Origin: Paracidovorax avenae
GTDB taxonomy: Bacteria; Pseudomonadota; Gammaproteobacteria; Burkholderiales; Burkholderiaceae_C
Reading direction: 5' to 3'
Length of the DNA stretch: 64,000 nt
Assembly (NCBI RefSeq): GCF_040892545.1
Contig: NZ_CP156079.1
Span: forward strand, 1,581,001 to 1,645,000
Shown here piece after piece: positions 48,344 to 60,227 of this stretch. Each line of letters opens with the position of its first letter. Within the stretch, counting starts at the first letter, position 1. Below the pieces are notes generated by a model. It saw only the letters and a program-made list of their open reading frames with translations. It searched no databases and was not told where the DNA came from. The translations under genes and the position numbers were made by a program.

Positions 48344-49465
48344 ATGACCAAGAACCTTCTCGACTTCGACCTGGACGGGCTCGCCGCCTTCTGCGAGCAG
48401 CTCGGGGAGAAGCGTTTCCGCGCGGTCCAGCTTTTCCGCTGGATCCACCAGCGCGGCGCCAGTGATTTCGCCCGGATGAGCGACCTGGCGAAGTCGCTGC
48501 GCGAGAAGCTCTCGGGCTGCGCCCATGTCGCGGCCCTGCCGGTCATCAGCGAGCATGTATCCACTGACGGCACCGTCAAGTGGCTCTTCGACGTCGGCGA
48601 CGGCAATGCGGTCGAGTCCGTGTTCATCCCCGAGGATGACCGCGGCACGCTGTGCATTTCCTCGCAGGCCGGCTGCGCGGTGGGCTGCCGCTTCTGCTCC
48701 ACGGGGCACCAGGGTTTCAGCCGCAACCTCACCAGCGGCGAGATCGTCGCCCAGCTCTGGTTCGCCGAGCATGCCCTGCGTGCCCGCCTGGGAACCCAGG
48801 AGCGCGTCATCTCCAACGTGGTCATGATGGGCATGGGCGAGCCCTTGCAGAACTACACCGCACTGGTGCCGGCACTGCGCACCATGCTCGACGACCATGG
48901 TTATGGCCTGTCGCGGCGGCGCCTCACGGTGTCCACCTCCGGCGTCGTGCCCATGATGGACCGCCTCTCCCAGGACTGCGCCGTGGCGATGGCCGTGTCG
49001 CTGCATGCGCCGAACGACGCCCTGCGGGACCAGCTCGTTCCCCTGAACCGCAAATACCCCCTGCGCGAACTGCTCGACGCCTGCACGCGTTACCTGGAGC
49101 ACGCGCCGCGGGATTTCATCACCTTCGAATACTGCATGCTCGATGGCGTCAACGACCAGCCCGAGCATGCGCGCCAGCTCATCGACCTCGTGCGCCCGCG
49201 CGGCGGGGAGGGGGTGCGCTGCAAGTTCAACCTGATTCCCTTCAACCCGTTTCCCGCTTCCGGACTGCACCGTTCCAACCCTCAGCAGGTGGCGGCTTTC
49301 GCGAAGATGCTGAGCGATGCGGGTATCGTTACGACCGTGCGCAAGACACGCGGCGATGACATCGACGCGGCCTGCGGGCAGCTCGCGGGCGATGTGAAGG
49401 ACCGCACCCGGGCGGCCGAACGCATGGCCAGGCAGCGCACGATCGTTCTCAAACCGGTGGCATGA
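48344..49465 (+). CDS. rlmN: 23S rRNA/tRNA adenine-C2 methyltransferase RlmN
   Basis: A 373-aa radical SAM enzyme methylating A2503 of 23S rRNA and A37 of some tRNAs. The [4Fe-4S] motif CxxxCxxC is seen in [15 protein letters not shown] near residue 113. [13 protein letters not shown] and [14 protein letters not shown] are also typical, and the C-terminal catalytic Cys is in [12 protein letters not shown]. The N-terminal accessory domain contains [17 protein letters not shown]. Its 3' end overlaps an upstream candidate start of pilF. Confidence 0.97.
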   Translation: MTKNLLDFDLDGLAAFCEQLGEKRFRAVQLFRWIHQRGASDFARMSDLAKSLREKLSGCAHVAALPVISEHVSTDGTVKWLFDVGDGNAVESVFIPEDDRGTLCISSQAGCAVGCRFCSTGHQGFSRNLTSGEIVAQLWFAEHALRARLGTQERVISNVVMMGMGEPLQNYTALVPALRTMLDDHGYGLSRRRLTVSTSGVVPMMDRLSQDCAVAMAVSLHAPNDALRDQLVPLNRKYPLRELLDACTRYLEHAPRDFITFEYCMLDGVNDQPEHARQLIDLVRPRGGEGVRCKFNLIPFNPFPASGLHRSNPQQVAAFAKMLSDAGIVTTVRKTRGDDIDAACGQLAGDVKDRTRAAERMARQRTIVLKPVA

Positions 49466-49491
49466 AGGCCGCCCCGTTCTGGAGGCTTGAG

Positions 49492-50334
49492 ATGGTGGAA
49501 CCCCGATCGTTCCTGCGGCATGCGTCCCGCCACGTCCTCGCGGCCGGCGCAGCCGTGTGCCTGGCGCTGGCCCTGGGCGGATGCGCTGCCCGGTCTGATA
49601 CCGGCACCAGCACGGCGACGGCCCTGGCGCCCGAGGCCAACCCGTCGTCCGAGGCGGCTGAGTTGCGCCGCCGCGCGCGCATCCGGCTGGAACTCGCCGC
49701 CAACTACCTGGAAATGGGCCAGACCCAGGTCGCGCTGGAAGAAGTCCAGCAGGCCATCTCCACCGATCCCTCGTTCGGGGACGGCTACAACCTCCGTGGC
49801 CTGGTGTTCATGCGCCTGGGCGACTGGCCGTCGGCCGACGACAGCTTCCGCCGCGCGCTCGACATCAATCCGCAGGAGCCCTACCTGCTGCACAACTACG
49901 GCTGGCTGCGCTGCCAGCAGAAGAACTACGCGGAAGCCGAACGCTTCTTCGACCGTGCGCTGGCTGTGCCTTCCTACACCGCCCGCGCGAAGACGCTCAT
50001 GACGCAGGGTCTCTGCCAGGAGCGCGCGGGGCAGGTGGCCGAGGCCGAGAAGACGCTGGCCAAGGCCTACGAACTCGATGCCGGCAACCCGGTGGTGGGC
50101 TACAACCTGGCGTCGCTGGCGTTCCGCCGCGGCGACGCGAAGCGGGCGCAGTTCTACAGCCGGCGCCTGAACAACAGTGAACTGGCCAACGCGGAATCGC
50201 TCTGGCTGGGTATCAAGATCGAGCGCGCCCTGGGCAATGCCCTGGAGATGCGCCAGCTGGGTGAACAATTGCACAAGCGTTTCCCTGACTCCAAGGAAGT
50301 GTTGGCATTCGATCGGGGAGCATTCAATGAGTGA
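49492..50334 (+). CDS. pilF: Type IV pilus biogenesis lipoprotein PilF/PilW
   Basis: A 280-aa outer-membrane lipoprotein that helps PilQ secretin assembly. The signal ends at the lipobox ALGGC near residue 29. At least four TPR units follow (ANYLEMGQTQVALEEVQQAI, DGYNLRGLVFMRLGDWPSAD, YLLHNYGWLRCQQKNYAEAE). The chosen ATG has GGAGG six bases away; an ATG 30 bases upstream overlaps the rlmN stop (ATGA) and is the alternative. Next comes the RodZ-like gene, overlapping by 8 bp, in the order usual for betaproteobacteria. Confidence 0.9.
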   Translation: MVEPRSFLRHASRHVLAAGAAVCLALALGGCAARSDTGTSTATALAPEANPSSEAAELRRRARIRLELAANYLEMGQTQVALEEVQQAISTDPSFGDGYNLRGLVFMRLGDWPSADDSFRRALDINPQEPYLLHNYGWLRCQQKNYAEAERFFDRALAVPSYTARAKTLMTQGLCQERAGQVAEAEKTLAKAYELDAGNPVVGYNLASLAFRRGDAKRAQFYSRRLNNSELANAESLWLGIKIERALGNALEMRQLGEQLHKRFPDSKEVLAFDRGAFNE

Positions 50335-51286
50335 GCCGGTGGCGCAGGACGCACAGATTTCCAGCGCGGAAGTGGAACGGGCATTGGCGGATGCCGCCGC
50401 GGCAGGCGCGATGCTGCGGCAGGCGCGCGAGCAGGCCGGCATGCATGTCGCCGCGCTGGCCGTGTCGCTCAAGGTGCCGGTGCACAAGCTCGAGGCCCTG
50501 GAGGCTGGCAACCTCGGCGTGTTCCCGGATGCCGTCTTCGTCCGCGCCCTGGTGTCCAGCATCTGCCGCACCCTCAAGATCGATGCGGCGCCCGTGCTGG
50601 CGCTGCTGCCGCAGAACCAGGCCCCCCGGCTGTCCTCCCACGATGGCATCAACGCATCGTTCAAGCCGGGGTCCGCCAAGCTTGCATCCTCGTCCGCGGC
50701 CTCCGGCTCGCGCAAGGTCGCGTTCGCCGTCGCCTTTCTGCTGGTGGCTGCCGTGGCCCTGGTCTTCGTGCCCCGGGAATGGTTCGACCGCCTGCAGGGC
50801 GCGCCATCGGTCGCGACCGGCGAGCCGTCGGGCGCCCAGGAGACCGCACAGGCCGGAGATGCACCCTCGGCCCCTGCGGCCGGAACGGTGTCCGAGCCAG
50901 TCCTGCTGCGCCAGGAAACCCTGGTGGGCGGCGCGCCGCTGCCGCCCGCTCCCGTGGCATCGTCGGCCATGGCGGCGTCCAGCGCGCCCGCCGCGGCGCC
51001 CCCGGTCGTCGCGGCCGCCGCATCGGCGCCCGCCAGTGCCGAGGCCGCGCAGAGCGCCCTCGTCATCCGTGCCCGCGGGGACTCCTGGGTCCAGGTGCGT
51101 GCGGCGACGGGAGGCACCGTTCTGCAGAAGCTGGTGCGCGCCGGGGAAACGGTGGCAGTGCCCGGCTCTCCCCCATGGTCGGTCGTGGTCGGCAAGGCCG
51201 ACGCGACCGAAGTCCTGGTGCGTGGCCAGCCCATGGACCTCGCGCCCGTCGCGCGCGAGAACGTTGCCCGGTTCGAGGTGAAATAA
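50327..51286 (+). CDS. RodZ-like cytoskeletal/HTH membrane protein (DUF4115)
   Basis: A 319-aa bitopic protein. An N-terminal helix-turn-helix is at about residues 24-90 (GAMLRQAREQAGMHVAALAV, then VPVHKLEALEAGNLGVFPD). One membrane helix lies near residues 126-145 (KVAFAVAFLLVAAVALVFV). A long Ala/Pro-rich periplasmic linker leads to a C-terminal DUF4115 domain (RARGDSWVQVRAATGGTVLQ). This is RodZ architecture, which links MreB to the cell-wall machinery. It overlaps pilF and directly abuts ispG. Confidence 0.88.
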   Translation: MSEPVAQDAQISSAEVERALADAAAAGAMLRQAREQAGMHVAALAVSLKVPVHKLEALEAGNLGVFPDAVFVRALVSSICRTLKIDAAPVLALLPQNQAPRLSSHDGINASFKPGSAKLASSSAASGSRKVAFAVAFLLVAAVALVFVPREWFDRLQGAPSVATGEPSGAQETAQAGDAPSAPAAGTVSEPVLLRQETLVGGAPLPPAPVASSAMAASSAPAAAPPVVAAAASAPASAEAAQSALVIRARGDSWVQVRAATGGTVLQKLVRAGETVAVPGSPPWSVVVGKADATEVLVRGQPMDLAPVARENVARFEVK

Positions 51287-52567
<1,281 letters not shown>

Positions 52568-52649
52568 TCCGCTCCGGGCAGGAGTGCCGCATCCCTCCGT
52601 GATGCCGGCCATGCCCGCACCCGGGGCCCATGCCCCCACCTTCCGACGT

Positions 52650-53990
52650 ATGTCCGCAAGCAATCCCCCCAGCCCGTCCCCGGCCTCCAGGCCCGCCAAA
52701 CTCGCCGCCGTCAAAGGCATGAACGACATCCTGCCGCCCGAGTCGTCCCGCTGGGAATGGCTGGAGGGCAAGGTGCGCGGCCTCATGGGACAGTTCGCCT
52801 ACCGCAACGTCCGCACGCCCATCCTGGAGCACACCGCGCTGTTCGTCCGCGGCATCGGCGAAGTCACCGACATCGTCGAGAAGGAGATGTACTCCTTCCA
52901 CGACCGTTCCGACAAATACGGCGACAACGACCACCTCAGCCTGCGGCCCGAGAACACCGCCGGCGTGGTGCGCGCGGCCATCGAGCACAACATGCTCTAC
53001 GACGGTCCCAAGCGCCTCTGGTACACCGGCCCCATGTTCCGCCGCGAGAAGCCGCAGCGCGGACGTTTCCGGCAGTTCCACCAGATCGGCGCCGAGGCAC
53101 TGGGCTTCGCAGGGCCGGACGTCGATGCGGAACTGATCCTGCTGGCGGATGCGCTCTGGAAGTCCATCGGACTCACCGATGTGCGTCTCGAACTCAACAG
53201 CCTCGGCCAGCCCGCGGAGCGCGCGCGCCACCGCGAGCAGCTCATCGCCCACTTCGAGCGCCATGCGGACCTGCTCGACGAGGATGGCCAGCGCCGCCTG
53301 CATACCAACCCGCTGCGCATCCTGGACACCAAGAACCCCGCGATGAAGCCCGTGGTGGAGTCGGCGCCCCGGCTCATGGATTTCCTCGGCGAGGAGTCGC
53401 TCGCCCACTTCGATGGCCTGCGCGCCATCCTGGACGCCAACGGCATCGCCTACACCATCAACCCGCGCCTGGTGCGCGGCCTGGACTACTACAACCTCAC
53501 GGTGTTCGAGTTCATCACCGACCGCCTCGGCTCCCAGGGTACGGTCTGTGCCGGAGGACGCTACGACGATCTCATCGTCCAGGTGGGCGGCAAGCCGGCC
53601 CCGGCCGTCGGCTGGGCCATCGGCGTCGAGCGCGTGCTGGAACTGCTCCGGGAGCAGGGCGCCGCCATTCCCGAGGCCCGGCCCGACGTCTATGCCGTCG
53701 TGCCGGATGCTGCCGCCGCGCCGGTCGTGCTGCGCACCCTGCGCCAGCTGCGCGAGGCGGGGCTCAGCGTGCAGATGCACGCCGCCAGCGCCGAAGGGCA
53801 GGGCAGCTTCAAGTCCCAGTTCAAGCGGGCGGACGCGAGCGGCGCGGCATTCGCCCTGGTGTTCGGCGCGGACGAACTGGCCCGGGGAGCGGTCACCGTC
53901 AAGCCGCTGCGGGAGCAGGGCGCCGAGCAGGTCGAGCGGCGCCTCGACGAAATCCCCGCCTGGGCCGCCACCCTACAATCCTCCCGCTAA
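52650..53990 (+). CDS. hisS: Histidyl-tRNA synthetase
   Basis: A 446-aa class II aminoacyl-tRNA synthetase. The N-terminus has [20 protein letters not shown]; motif 2 has [20 protein letters not shown]; the His-specific signature is [15 protein letters not shown] and [13 protein letters not shown]; and a C-terminal anticodon-binding domain follows. About 18 residues precede the usual start and an upstream frame is also open, so the exact ATG is uncertain; this one is the nearest reasonable choice. A TACAAT hexamer at its 3' end may serve yfgM. Confidence 0.97.
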   Translation: MSASNPPSPSPASRPAKLAAVKGMNDILPPESSRWEWLEGKVRGLMGQFAYRNVRTPILEHTALFVRGIGEVTDIVEKEMYSFHDRSDKYGDNDHLSLRPENTAGVVRAAIEHNMLYDGPKRLWYTGPMFRREKPQRGRFRQFHQIGAEALGFAGPDVDAELILLADALWKSIGLTDVRLELNSLGQPAERARHREQLIAHFERHADLLDEDGQRRLHTNPLRILDTKNPAMKPVVESAPRLMDFLGEESLAHFDGLRAILDANGIAYTINPRLVRGLDYYNLTVFEFITDRLGSQGTVCAGGRYDDLIVQVGGKPAPAVGWAIGVERVLELLREQGAAIPEARPDVYAVVPDAAAAPVVLRTLRQLREAGLSVQMHAASAEGQGSFKSQFKRADASGAAFALVFGADELARGAVTVKPLREQGAEQVERRLDEIPAWAATLQSSR

Positions 53991-54011
53991 TCCTGTCGCG
54001 AACCCTTATTC

Positions 54012-54677
54012 ATGGCAAAACACCTCGACCTCGAAGAACAAGAACAGATCGACCAGCTCAAGCATTTCTGGAATGCCTGGGGCACCCTCATCAGCGGGGT
54101 GATGGTCGTGATCTTTGGCGGTGTGGCCGCCTGGAACGGCTACCAGTACTGGCAGAACCGGCAGTCGGGGCAGGCTGCCGCGCTGTCGGACGCCGTGCAG
54201 GTCGCGGTGCAGGGCGGCGACGCGGCCCGCGCCACGCAGGCCTTCGACGACCTCAAGTCCCGCTACGGCGGCACCGTCCAGGCCGCGCAGGCGGGCCTGC
54301 TGGCCGCGAAAGCCATGGTGGACAGCGGCAACCCGGACGGGGCCAAGCCCATCCTGCAATGGCTGGCGGACAACGCGTCCGACGAGGGCTACAAGGCCAT
54401 CGCCTCGCTGCGGCTGGCGGGCCTCCTCATCGACCAGAAAGCCTATGACCAGGCCCTGGCACGCCTTTCCGGCAAGTTCCCGCCCCAGTTCGATCCGATG
54501 ATCGCGGACCGCAAGGGCGACGTGCTGGCGCTGCAGGGAAAGAAGGCCGAGGCGATCGCCGAGTACCAGAAGGCATACAAGGGCCTCGAGGACGGAACCG
54601 AATACCGCCGCGTCGTCGAGGTGAAGCTGGGCAGCCTGGGCGTCCAGGCGCGTGCAGACGGAGAGGCCGCAAAGTGA
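54012..54677 (+). CDS. YfgM-like TPR membrane protein (Bam/Sec ancillary)
   Basis: A 221-aa protein with a cytosolic N-tail (LDLEEQEQIDQLKHFWNAWG), one membrane helix near residues 24-43 (TLISGVMVVIFGGVAAWNGY), and a periplasmic TPR-like domain. E. coli YfgM is a SecYEG/PpiD-associated chaperone. The gene order hisS-yfgM-bamB-der is the conserved one. Its stop overlaps the bamB start as GTGA. Confidence 0.92.
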   Translation: MAKHLDLEEQEQIDQLKHFWNAWGTLISGVMVVIFGGVAAWNGYQYWQNRQSGQAAALSDAVQVAVQGGDAARATQAFDDLKSRYGGTVQAAQAGLLAAKAMVDSGNPDGAKPILQWLADNASDEGYKAIASLRLAGLLIDQKAYDQALARLSGKFPPQFDPMIADRKGDVLALQGKKAEAIAEYQKAYKGLEDGTEYRRVVEVKLGSLGVQARADGEAAK

Positions 54678-55831
54678 CACAGCAGCACAACTTCGAGCGC
54701 GGCGCCCGCCGCGCGGGCCTGGCCCTCCTCGTGGCGGCCGCCACGCTGGCGTCCGGGTGTTCCCTGTGGGGTGGCTCCTCCAAGCCCAAGCCCGCCGAAC
54801 TGGGGCCCGTGGTCCCCGTGATCGGCGTGCGGCAGGCCTGGACATCCAGGATCGGGGAGATCGGCCGCCTGCCCCTGTCCGTCCACGTCAACGGTACCCA
54901 GGTCACCGTCGCGTCCGCGGAAGGCACAGTCGCTGCCATCGATGCCCGCACCGGCGGGGACATCTGGCGCGCCACGGTCGGCGAGCCGCTGTCCGCGGGC
55001 GTGGGCAGCGACGGCAAATGGACCGCGGTCGTCACCAGCTCCAACCAACTGGTCGTCCTGTCCGGCGGCCGCGAACTGTGGCGCAAGCCGCTCGCGGCGC
55101 AGGTCTACACGGCGCCGCTGGTGGCCGGCAACCGCGTCTTCGTCCTGGCGGCGGACCGCTCGCTGTCCGCCTACGACGCGGCGGGCGGCGCCAGGCTCTG
55201 GAACCAGCAGCGTCCCGGGGAACCGCTGGTGCTGCGCCAGGATGGCCTGATCACCGCCGTCGGCGACACCCTGGTCGCCGGGCTGTCGGGCCGGATGGTG
55301 GGGTTCAACCCCGACAACGGCACCGTGCGCTGGGAAGCCCCGCTGGCCAGCCCGCGCGGCACCAACGACGTCGAGCGGCTGGTGGAACTGCTCGGCCGCG
55401 TGAGCCGCGAAGGCGACAGCGTCTGCGCCCGGGCCTACCAGGCCACGGTGGGCTGCGTGGACACTTCCCGCGGCACGGTGGCATGGACCCATCCTGCCAG
55501 CGGCTCCGAAGGCATCCATGGCGACGCGACCATGCTGTTCGGCACCGAGAGCAATGGCACCGTGGTGGCCTGGAAGCGCGCCGACGGCGCCCAGGCCTGG
55601 TCGCTCGACAAGCTGCGCTACCGCAAGCTGAGCGCGCCCCTGCTGCTGGGGCGCTCGGTGGTGGTGGGCGACGATTCGGGCCTCGTGCACCTGCTGTCCC
55701 GCGAGGACGGCTCCTTCCTGAACCGCCTGACGACCGACGGCTCGGGCGTGGCCGCTCCGCCCGTTGCCGCAGGCGACACGCTGGTGGTGGTCACGCGCAA
55801 CGGCGGCATCTACGGGTTCCGTCCCGAATGA
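54674..55831 (+). CDS. bamB: Outer-membrane protein assembly factor BamB
   Basis: A 385-aa lipoprotein of the BAM complex. The signal ends at the lipobox LASGC near residue 29. An eight-bladed PQQ-like propeller follows, with repeated blades such as [20 protein letters not shown] and [20 protein letters not shown]. It starts at GTG, overlapping the yfgM stop (GTGA). It helps insertion of beta-barrel proteins. der follows after 31 bp. Confidence 0.95.
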   Translation: MTQQHNFERGARRAGLALLVAAATLASGCSLWGGSSKPKPAELGPVVPVIGVRQAWTSRIGEIGRLPLSVHVNGTQVTVASAEGTVAAIDARTGGDIWRATVGEPLSAGVGSDGKWTAVVTSSNQLVVLSGGRELWRKPLAAQVYTAPLVAGNRVFVLAADRSLSAYDAAGGARLWNQQRPGEPLVLRQDGLITAVGDTLVAGLSGRMVGFNPDNGTVRWEAPLASPRGTNDVERLVELLGRVSREGDSVCARAYQATVGCVDTSRGTVAWTHPASGSEGIHGDATMLFGTESNGTVVAWKRADGAQAWSLDKLRYRKLSAPLLLGRSVVVGDDSGLVHLLSREDGSFLNRLTTDGSGVAAPPVAAGDTLVVVTRNGGIYGFRPE

Positions 55832-55862
55832 GCGGTCCCACGCCAATGAGGAAAATGTCCGG

Positions 55863-57206
55863 ATGAAGCCAGTCATCGCTCTGGTGGGCCGCCCCAACGT
55901 GGGCAAGTCCACCCTGTTCAACCGGCTCACGAAGTCGCGCGACGCCATCGTCGCCGATTTCGCGGGCCTCACGCGTGATCGGCACTACGGCAACGGCAAG
56001 CTGGGCAAGCACGAATACATCGTCATCGATACCGGGGGCTTCGAGCCCGATGCCTCGTCGGGCATCTACCGCGAGATGGCCAAGCAGACGCAGCAGGCCG
56101 TCGCGGAAGCGGATGTCGTCATCTTCGTCGTGGACGCACGCGCGGGCCTGTCGGCCCAGGACCACGACATCGCCAACTACCTGCGGCGCCTCGGCAAACC
56201 CTGCCTGCTCGTGGGCAACAAGGCCGAGGGCATGCGCGAGGGAGTGCAACTGGCCGAGTTCTACGAACTGGGCCTGGGCGAAGTCCTCCCGGTCTCCGCG
56301 GCCCACGGGCAGGGCGTCCGCAGCATGCTCGAAATCGCGCTGGATGCCCTGCACCTGCCCGAGCCCGAGGACGAACCGGAAGACGGCGAGGACAAACCCA
56401 TCCGCCTGGCCGTCGCTGGCCGGCCCAATGTGGGCAAATCCACCCTGATCAACACCTGGCTCGGCGAGGAGCGCCTCGTCGCCTTCGACATGCCCGGCAC
56501 CACGCGGGACGCCATCTCGGTGCCTTTCGAGCGCAACGGGCAGCAGTTCGAGCTCATCGACACTGCAGGCTTGCGGCGCAAGGGCAAGGTGTTCGAGGCC
56601 ATCGAGAAATTCTCGGTGGTCAAGACCCTGCAGGCCATCGAGTCCGCCAATGTCGTGCTGCTGCTGCTGGATGCCACCCAGGGCGTGACGGACCAGGACG
56701 CGCACATCGCCGGCTACATCCTCGAAAGCGGGCGTGCGGTGGTCCTCGCGGTGAACAAATGGGATGCCGTGGACGACTACGGCCGCCAGATGCTCGAGCG
56801 CTCCATCGAAACGCGCCTGTCGTTCCTGAAGTTCGCCTCGCTGCACTTCATTTCCGCCAAGAAGCGCCAGGGGCTGGGGCCCCTGTGGACCTCGATCGCC
56901 CAGGCGCACAAGGCCGCCACCTGCAAGATGCCCACGCCGGTGCTCACCCGCCTCCTGCTGGAGGCCGTGCAGTTCCAGGCGCCCAAGCGCTCGGGCATGT
57001 TCCGCCCGAAGATGCGCTATGCCCACCAGGGCGGCATGAACCCTCCGGTGATCGTCATCCACGGCAATTCGCTGGAGCATGTCACCGATGCGTACAAGCG
57101 CTTCCTGGAAGGCCGGTTCCGCAAGGAGTTCGACCTCGTGGGCACGCCCCTGCGCATCGAGATGAAGACATCCCGCAACCCCTTCGCCGAAGACTCCGAC
57201 GCGTAG
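55863..57206 (+). CDS. der: Ribosome-associated GTPase Der (EngA)
   Basis: A 447-aa GTPase with two tandem G domains and a KH-like C-terminus. P-loops are in [15 protein letters not shown] near residue 8 and [15 protein letters not shown] near residue 188; G3/G4 elements are [25 protein letters not shown] and VNKWD. It acts in 50S subunit maturation. The start is the ATG giving [11 protein letters not shown], with weak upstream pairing; the longer open frame reaches into bamB and is not Der-like. Confidence 0.97.
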   Translation: MKPVIALVGRPNVGKSTLFNRLTKSRDAIVADFAGLTRDRHYGNGKLGKHEYIVIDTGGFEPDASSGIYREMAKQTQQAVAEADVVIFVVDARAGLSAQDHDIANYLRRLGKPCLLVGNKAEGMREGVQLAEFYELGLGEVLPVSAAHGQGVRSMLEIALDALHLPEPEDEPEDGEDKPIRLAVAGRPNVGKSTLINTWLGEERLVAFDMPGTTRDAISVPFERNGQQFELIDTAGLRRKGKVFEAIEKFSVVKTLQAIESANVVLLLLDATQGVTDQDAHIAGYILESGRAVVLAVNKWDAVDDYGRQMLERSIETRLSFLKFASLHFISAKKRQGLGPLWTSIAQAHKAATCKMPTPVLTRLLLEAVQFQAPKRSGMFRPKMRYAHQGGMNPPVIVIHGNSLEHVTDAYKRFLEGRFRKEFDLVGTPLRIEMKTSRNPFAEDSDA

Positions 57207-57301
57207 GTCCACATCCCGTCAATGTCCCGCTTCGTCCTGGGCGACGGAAGGCTGTGGTAAGGTGCAGCTTTACAACAATATTCCTGAACACGGAGAATAT
57301 C

Positions 57302-57553
57302 GTGAGCAACAAAGGTCAACTTCTTCAAGACCCCTTCCTGAACGCACTGCGCCGCGAGCACGTGCCTGTTTCCATCTACCTGGTCAACGGTATCAAGCTG
57401 CAGGGGCAGATCGAATCCTTCGACCAGTACGTCGTGCTGCTGCGCAACACGGTCACCCAGATGGTCTACAAGCACGCCATCTCCACCATCGTTCCAGGGC
57501 GTGCCGTCAATTTCTCGACGGCCGAACCCGCGGATGCCGAACCCGGCAATTGA
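57302..57553 (+). CDS. hfq: RNA chaperone Hfq
   Basis: An 83-aa Sm-like protein forming hexamers that pair small RNAs with mRNAs. The Sm1 motif is in [20 protein letters not shown], and Sm2 in [19 protein letters not shown] with the YKHA signature. The proximal-face residues NALRRE are present; the C-tail is short ([10 protein letters not shown]). The start is GTG with GGAG seven bases upstream. It leads the hfq-hflX-hflK-hflC series. Confidence 0.98.
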   Translation: MSNKGQLLQDPFLNALRREHVPVSIYLVNGIKLQGQIESFDQYVVLLRNTVTQMVYKHAISTIVPGRAVNFSTAEPADAEPGN

Positions 57554-57614
57554 CACTCCTGCGCCCGTGTAGGTACACCCTGGACAGGGCGCATGCCCCG
57601 TCCAGGCTGCTGTC

Positions 57615-58787
57615 TTGAGTTCATCCTCATCCCCTGAACCGCAATCCACTCCCGTCATCCTGGTGGGGGTGGATTTCGGCCTTCCCCATTTCGATGCCGA
57701 GCTGGAAGAGCTGGGCCTGCTGGCCCAGACCGCCGGCCTCGCTCCCGTCGCCCGGCTGACCTGCAAGCGCAAGGCGCCTGATGCCGCCCTGTTCGTCGGC
57801 AGCGGCAAGGCCGATGAAATCCGCATGCTCGCGCAGATGCACGGCGCGGTGGAAGTGCTGTTCGACCAGGCCCTCAGTCCGGCCCAGCAGCGCAACCTCG
57901 AAAGGCATCTCGAACTGCCGGTCACCGACCGCACCCTGCTCATCCTCGAGATCTTCGCGCAGCGCGCCCGGAGCCACGAGGGCAAGCTCCAGGTCGAACT
58001 CGCCCGGCTGCAATACCTGAGCACCCGCCTCGTGCGCCGCTGGTCCCACCTGGAGCGCCAGCGCGGCGGCATCGGCGCGCGTGGCGGTCCTGGCGAAACC
58101 CAGATCGAGCTTGACCGCCGCATGATCGACGACGCGATCAAGCGCACCCGCGAGCGCCTGCAGAAGGTCAAGCGCCAGCGCGCCACCCAGCGGCGCCAGC
58201 GTGCCCGCCGGGACACCTTCAACATCTCCCTGGTCGGCTACACCAACGCAGGCAAGTCCACGCTCTTCAACGCGCTCGTGAAGGCAAGGGCCTATGCCGC
58301 CGACCAGTTGTTCGCCACGCTCGACACGACCACCCGCCAGCTGTACCTGGCCGAACTGGGCGGCACCGTGTCCCTGTCCGACACGGTGGGCTTCATCCGC
58401 GACCTGCCCCACGGCCTCATCGATGCCTTCCAGGCCACCCTGCAGGAAGCCGTCGATGCCGACCTGCTCCTGCATGTCGTGGATGCATCCAATCCCGATT
58501 TCCCCGAGCAGATCGCCGAGGTCGAAAAAGTGCTCGGCGAAATCGGCGCCGGCGAGATTCCCCAGGTCCTGGTGTTCAACAAGCTGGATGCCGTGCCGGC
58601 CGACCAGCAGCCGCTGGCCTTGCAGGACACCTACGAGTGGGACGGGCGCCAGCTGCCGAAGCTGTTCGTCAGTGCCCGCACCGGGAAAGGGTTGCCTGAA
58701 CTGCGCAGCCAGCTGACCGCTGCGGCACTGGCCGCCCGCGAAAGCCCCATGACCCCAGGCACCGATGCTGAATTTCCAGCGCCTTGA
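57615..58787 (+). CDS. hflX: Ribosome-splitting GTPase HflX
   Basis: A 390-aa GTPase. The N-terminal HflX domain contains LFVGSGKADEIRMLAQMHGA and LSPAQQRNLERHLELPVTDR. A helical linker with RGGIGARGGPGETQIELDRR follows, and then the G domain: P-loop VGYTNAGKSTLFNAL, G3 DTVGFIRDLPHGL and G4 NKLD. It rescues stalled ribosomes after stress. The likely start is TTG, since no ATG precedes the domain, though the ribosome site is weak. hflK follows closely. Confidence 0.95.
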   Translation: MSSSSSPEPQSTPVILVGVDFGLPHFDAELEELGLLAQTAGLAPVARLTCKRKAPDAALFVGSGKADEIRMLAQMHGAVEVLFDQALSPAQQRNLERHLELPVTDRTLLILEIFAQRARSHEGKLQVELARLQYLSTRLVRRWSHLERQRGGIGARGGPGETQIELDRRMIDDAIKRTRERLQKVKRQRATQRRQRARRDTFNISLVGYTNAGKSTLFNALVKARAYAADQLFATLDTTTRQLYLAELGGTVSLSDTVGFIRDLPHGLIDAFQATLQEAVDADLLLHVVDASNPDFPEQIAEVEKVLGEIGAGEIPQVLVFNKLDAVPADQQPLALQDTYEWDGRQLPKLFVSARTGKGLPELRSQLTAAALAARESPMTPGTDAEFPAP

Positions 58788-58844
58788 GGCCAGTTGGGCA
58801 CAATGCCGCGAGACCCATCTTCTCGAAAACTAGAGATCTATCGC

Positions 58845-60209
58845 ATGAATCATCCTTTCAGCGCCTGGCGTCCGGCATCGCTGCCCGGGCGGATCCGGGG
58901 CATGTTCAATCTGAATGATCCCCGCTGGGGCCGCGGCGATGACAAGGCTGATGGTGCGAACCGCCCGGATTCCGATCGTCCGAACCCACCTCCCGGGGGG
59001 AACCGCGGCCGCGATCCCCAGGGCCAGCCGCCCGACCTGGACGAGCTGTGGCGCGACCTCAACCGCAAGCTCGGAGGCCTCTTCGGCGGCCGCAACGGCG
59101 GCGGGCGCGGTCCCGGCAACGGATCGGGCGGTGGATTCCAGCCCGACATGAAGAACACCGGCGTGGGCGTCGGCCTGATCGCCGCGGTGGCCGTGCTGAT
59201 CTGGCTGGGCTCCGGCTTCTTCATCGTCCAGGAAGGACAGCAGGCCGTCATCACCCAGTTCGGCAAGTACAAGACCACGGTGAACGCCGGCTTCAACTGG
59301 CGCCTGCCGTACCCCATCCAGCGGCACGAACTGGTGTTCGTCACCCAGATCCGCTCCGCCGACGTCGGCCGGGACAGCATCATCAAGAGCACCGGCCTGC
59401 GCGAATCGGCCATGCTCACCGAAGACGAGAACATCGTCGAGATCAAGTTCGCCGTCCAGTACCGCCTGAACGATGCCCGGGCCTGGCTGTTCGAGAGCCG
59501 CAACCCCGGCGAAGCCGTGATCCAGGTGGCCGAGACGGCCGTGCGCGAGATCGTCGGCAAGATGCGCATGGATACCGCCCTGGCCGAGGAGCGCGACCAG
59601 ATCGCGCCCCGCGTCCGCACCCTCATGCAGACCATCCTGGACCGCTACAAGATCGGTGTCGAGGTGGTGGGCATCAACCTGCAGCAGGGCGGCGTGCGCC
59701 CGCCCGAGCAGGTGCAGGCCGCGTTCGACGATGTGCTCAAGGCCGGCCAGGAGCGCGAGCGTGCGAAGAACGAGGCCCAGGCCTATGCCAACGACGTGAT
59801 TCCCCGGGCGGTCGGTTCCGCCTCCCGTCTCACCGAGGAAGCCGCTGCCTACAAGGCCCGGATCGTCGCCCAGGCGCAGGGCGATGCCCAGCGCTTCAGC
59901 TCCGTGCTCACCGAGTACCAGAAGGCGCCGCAGGTCACCCGCGACCGCATGTACCTCGAAGCCATGCAGCAGATCTACTCGAACGTCACCAAGGTGCTGG
60001 TGGATTCGCGCCAGGGTTCGAACCTGCTGTACCTCCCGCTGGACAAGATCATGCAGAACGTCTCCCAGGGTGGTGCTGCGGCGGCGCCCACCCCGGAAGC
60101 CCCTCCGGCATCGTCGTCCTCATCCATACCATCCAGTACCACCCAGGCATTTCCCATCGATCCCCGCGCGCGCGACACCAGCCGCACCCGGGACCGTGAA
60201 GCCCGCTAG
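58845..60209 (+). CDS. hflK: HflK subunit of the FtsH protease modulator
   Basis: A 454-aa SPFH/band-7 membrane protein. The N-terminal ~85 residues are Gly/Pro/Arg-rich (RGMFNLNDPRWGRGDDKAD, GGRNGGGRGPGNGSGG). One membrane helix (GVGVGLIAAVAVLIWLGSGF) is followed by the periplasmic SPFH domain with FNWRLPYPIQRHELVFVTQI, and by a coiled coil. With HflC it forms a cage around FtsH. Starts at 58845 and 58902 (MFNLNDPRWG) are both plausible; the first is chosen on length. Confidence 0.94.
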   Translation: MNHPFSAWRPASLPGRIRGMFNLNDPRWGRGDDKADGANRPDSDRPNPPPGGNRGRDPQGQPPDLDELWRDLNRKLGGLFGGRNGGGRGPGNGSGGGFQPDMKNTGVGVGLIAAVAVLIWLGSGFFIVQEGQQAVITQFGKYKTTVNAGFNWRLPYPIQRHELVFVTQIRSADVGRDSIIKSTGLRESAMLTEDENIVEIKFAVQYRLNDARAWLFESRNPGEAVIQVAETAVREIVGKMRMDTALAEERDQIAPRVRTLMQTILDRYKIGVEVVGINLQQGGVRPPEQVQAAFDDVLKAGQERERAKNEAQAYANDVIPRAVGSASRLTEEAAAYKARIVAQAQGDAQRFSSVLTEYQKAPQVTRDRMYLEAMQQIYSNVTKVLVDSRQGSNLLYLPLDKIMQNVSQGGAAAAPTPEAPPASSSSSIPSSTTQAFPIDPRARDTSRTRDREAR

Positions 60210-60227
60210 CCCGAGGGAGACACAGTC

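Noticed and set aside
56759..57553. Apparent 264-codon frame ending in Hfq
   Set aside because: Residues before the GTG at 57302 are an out-of-frame reading of der. Hfq has its own GGAG and normal length.
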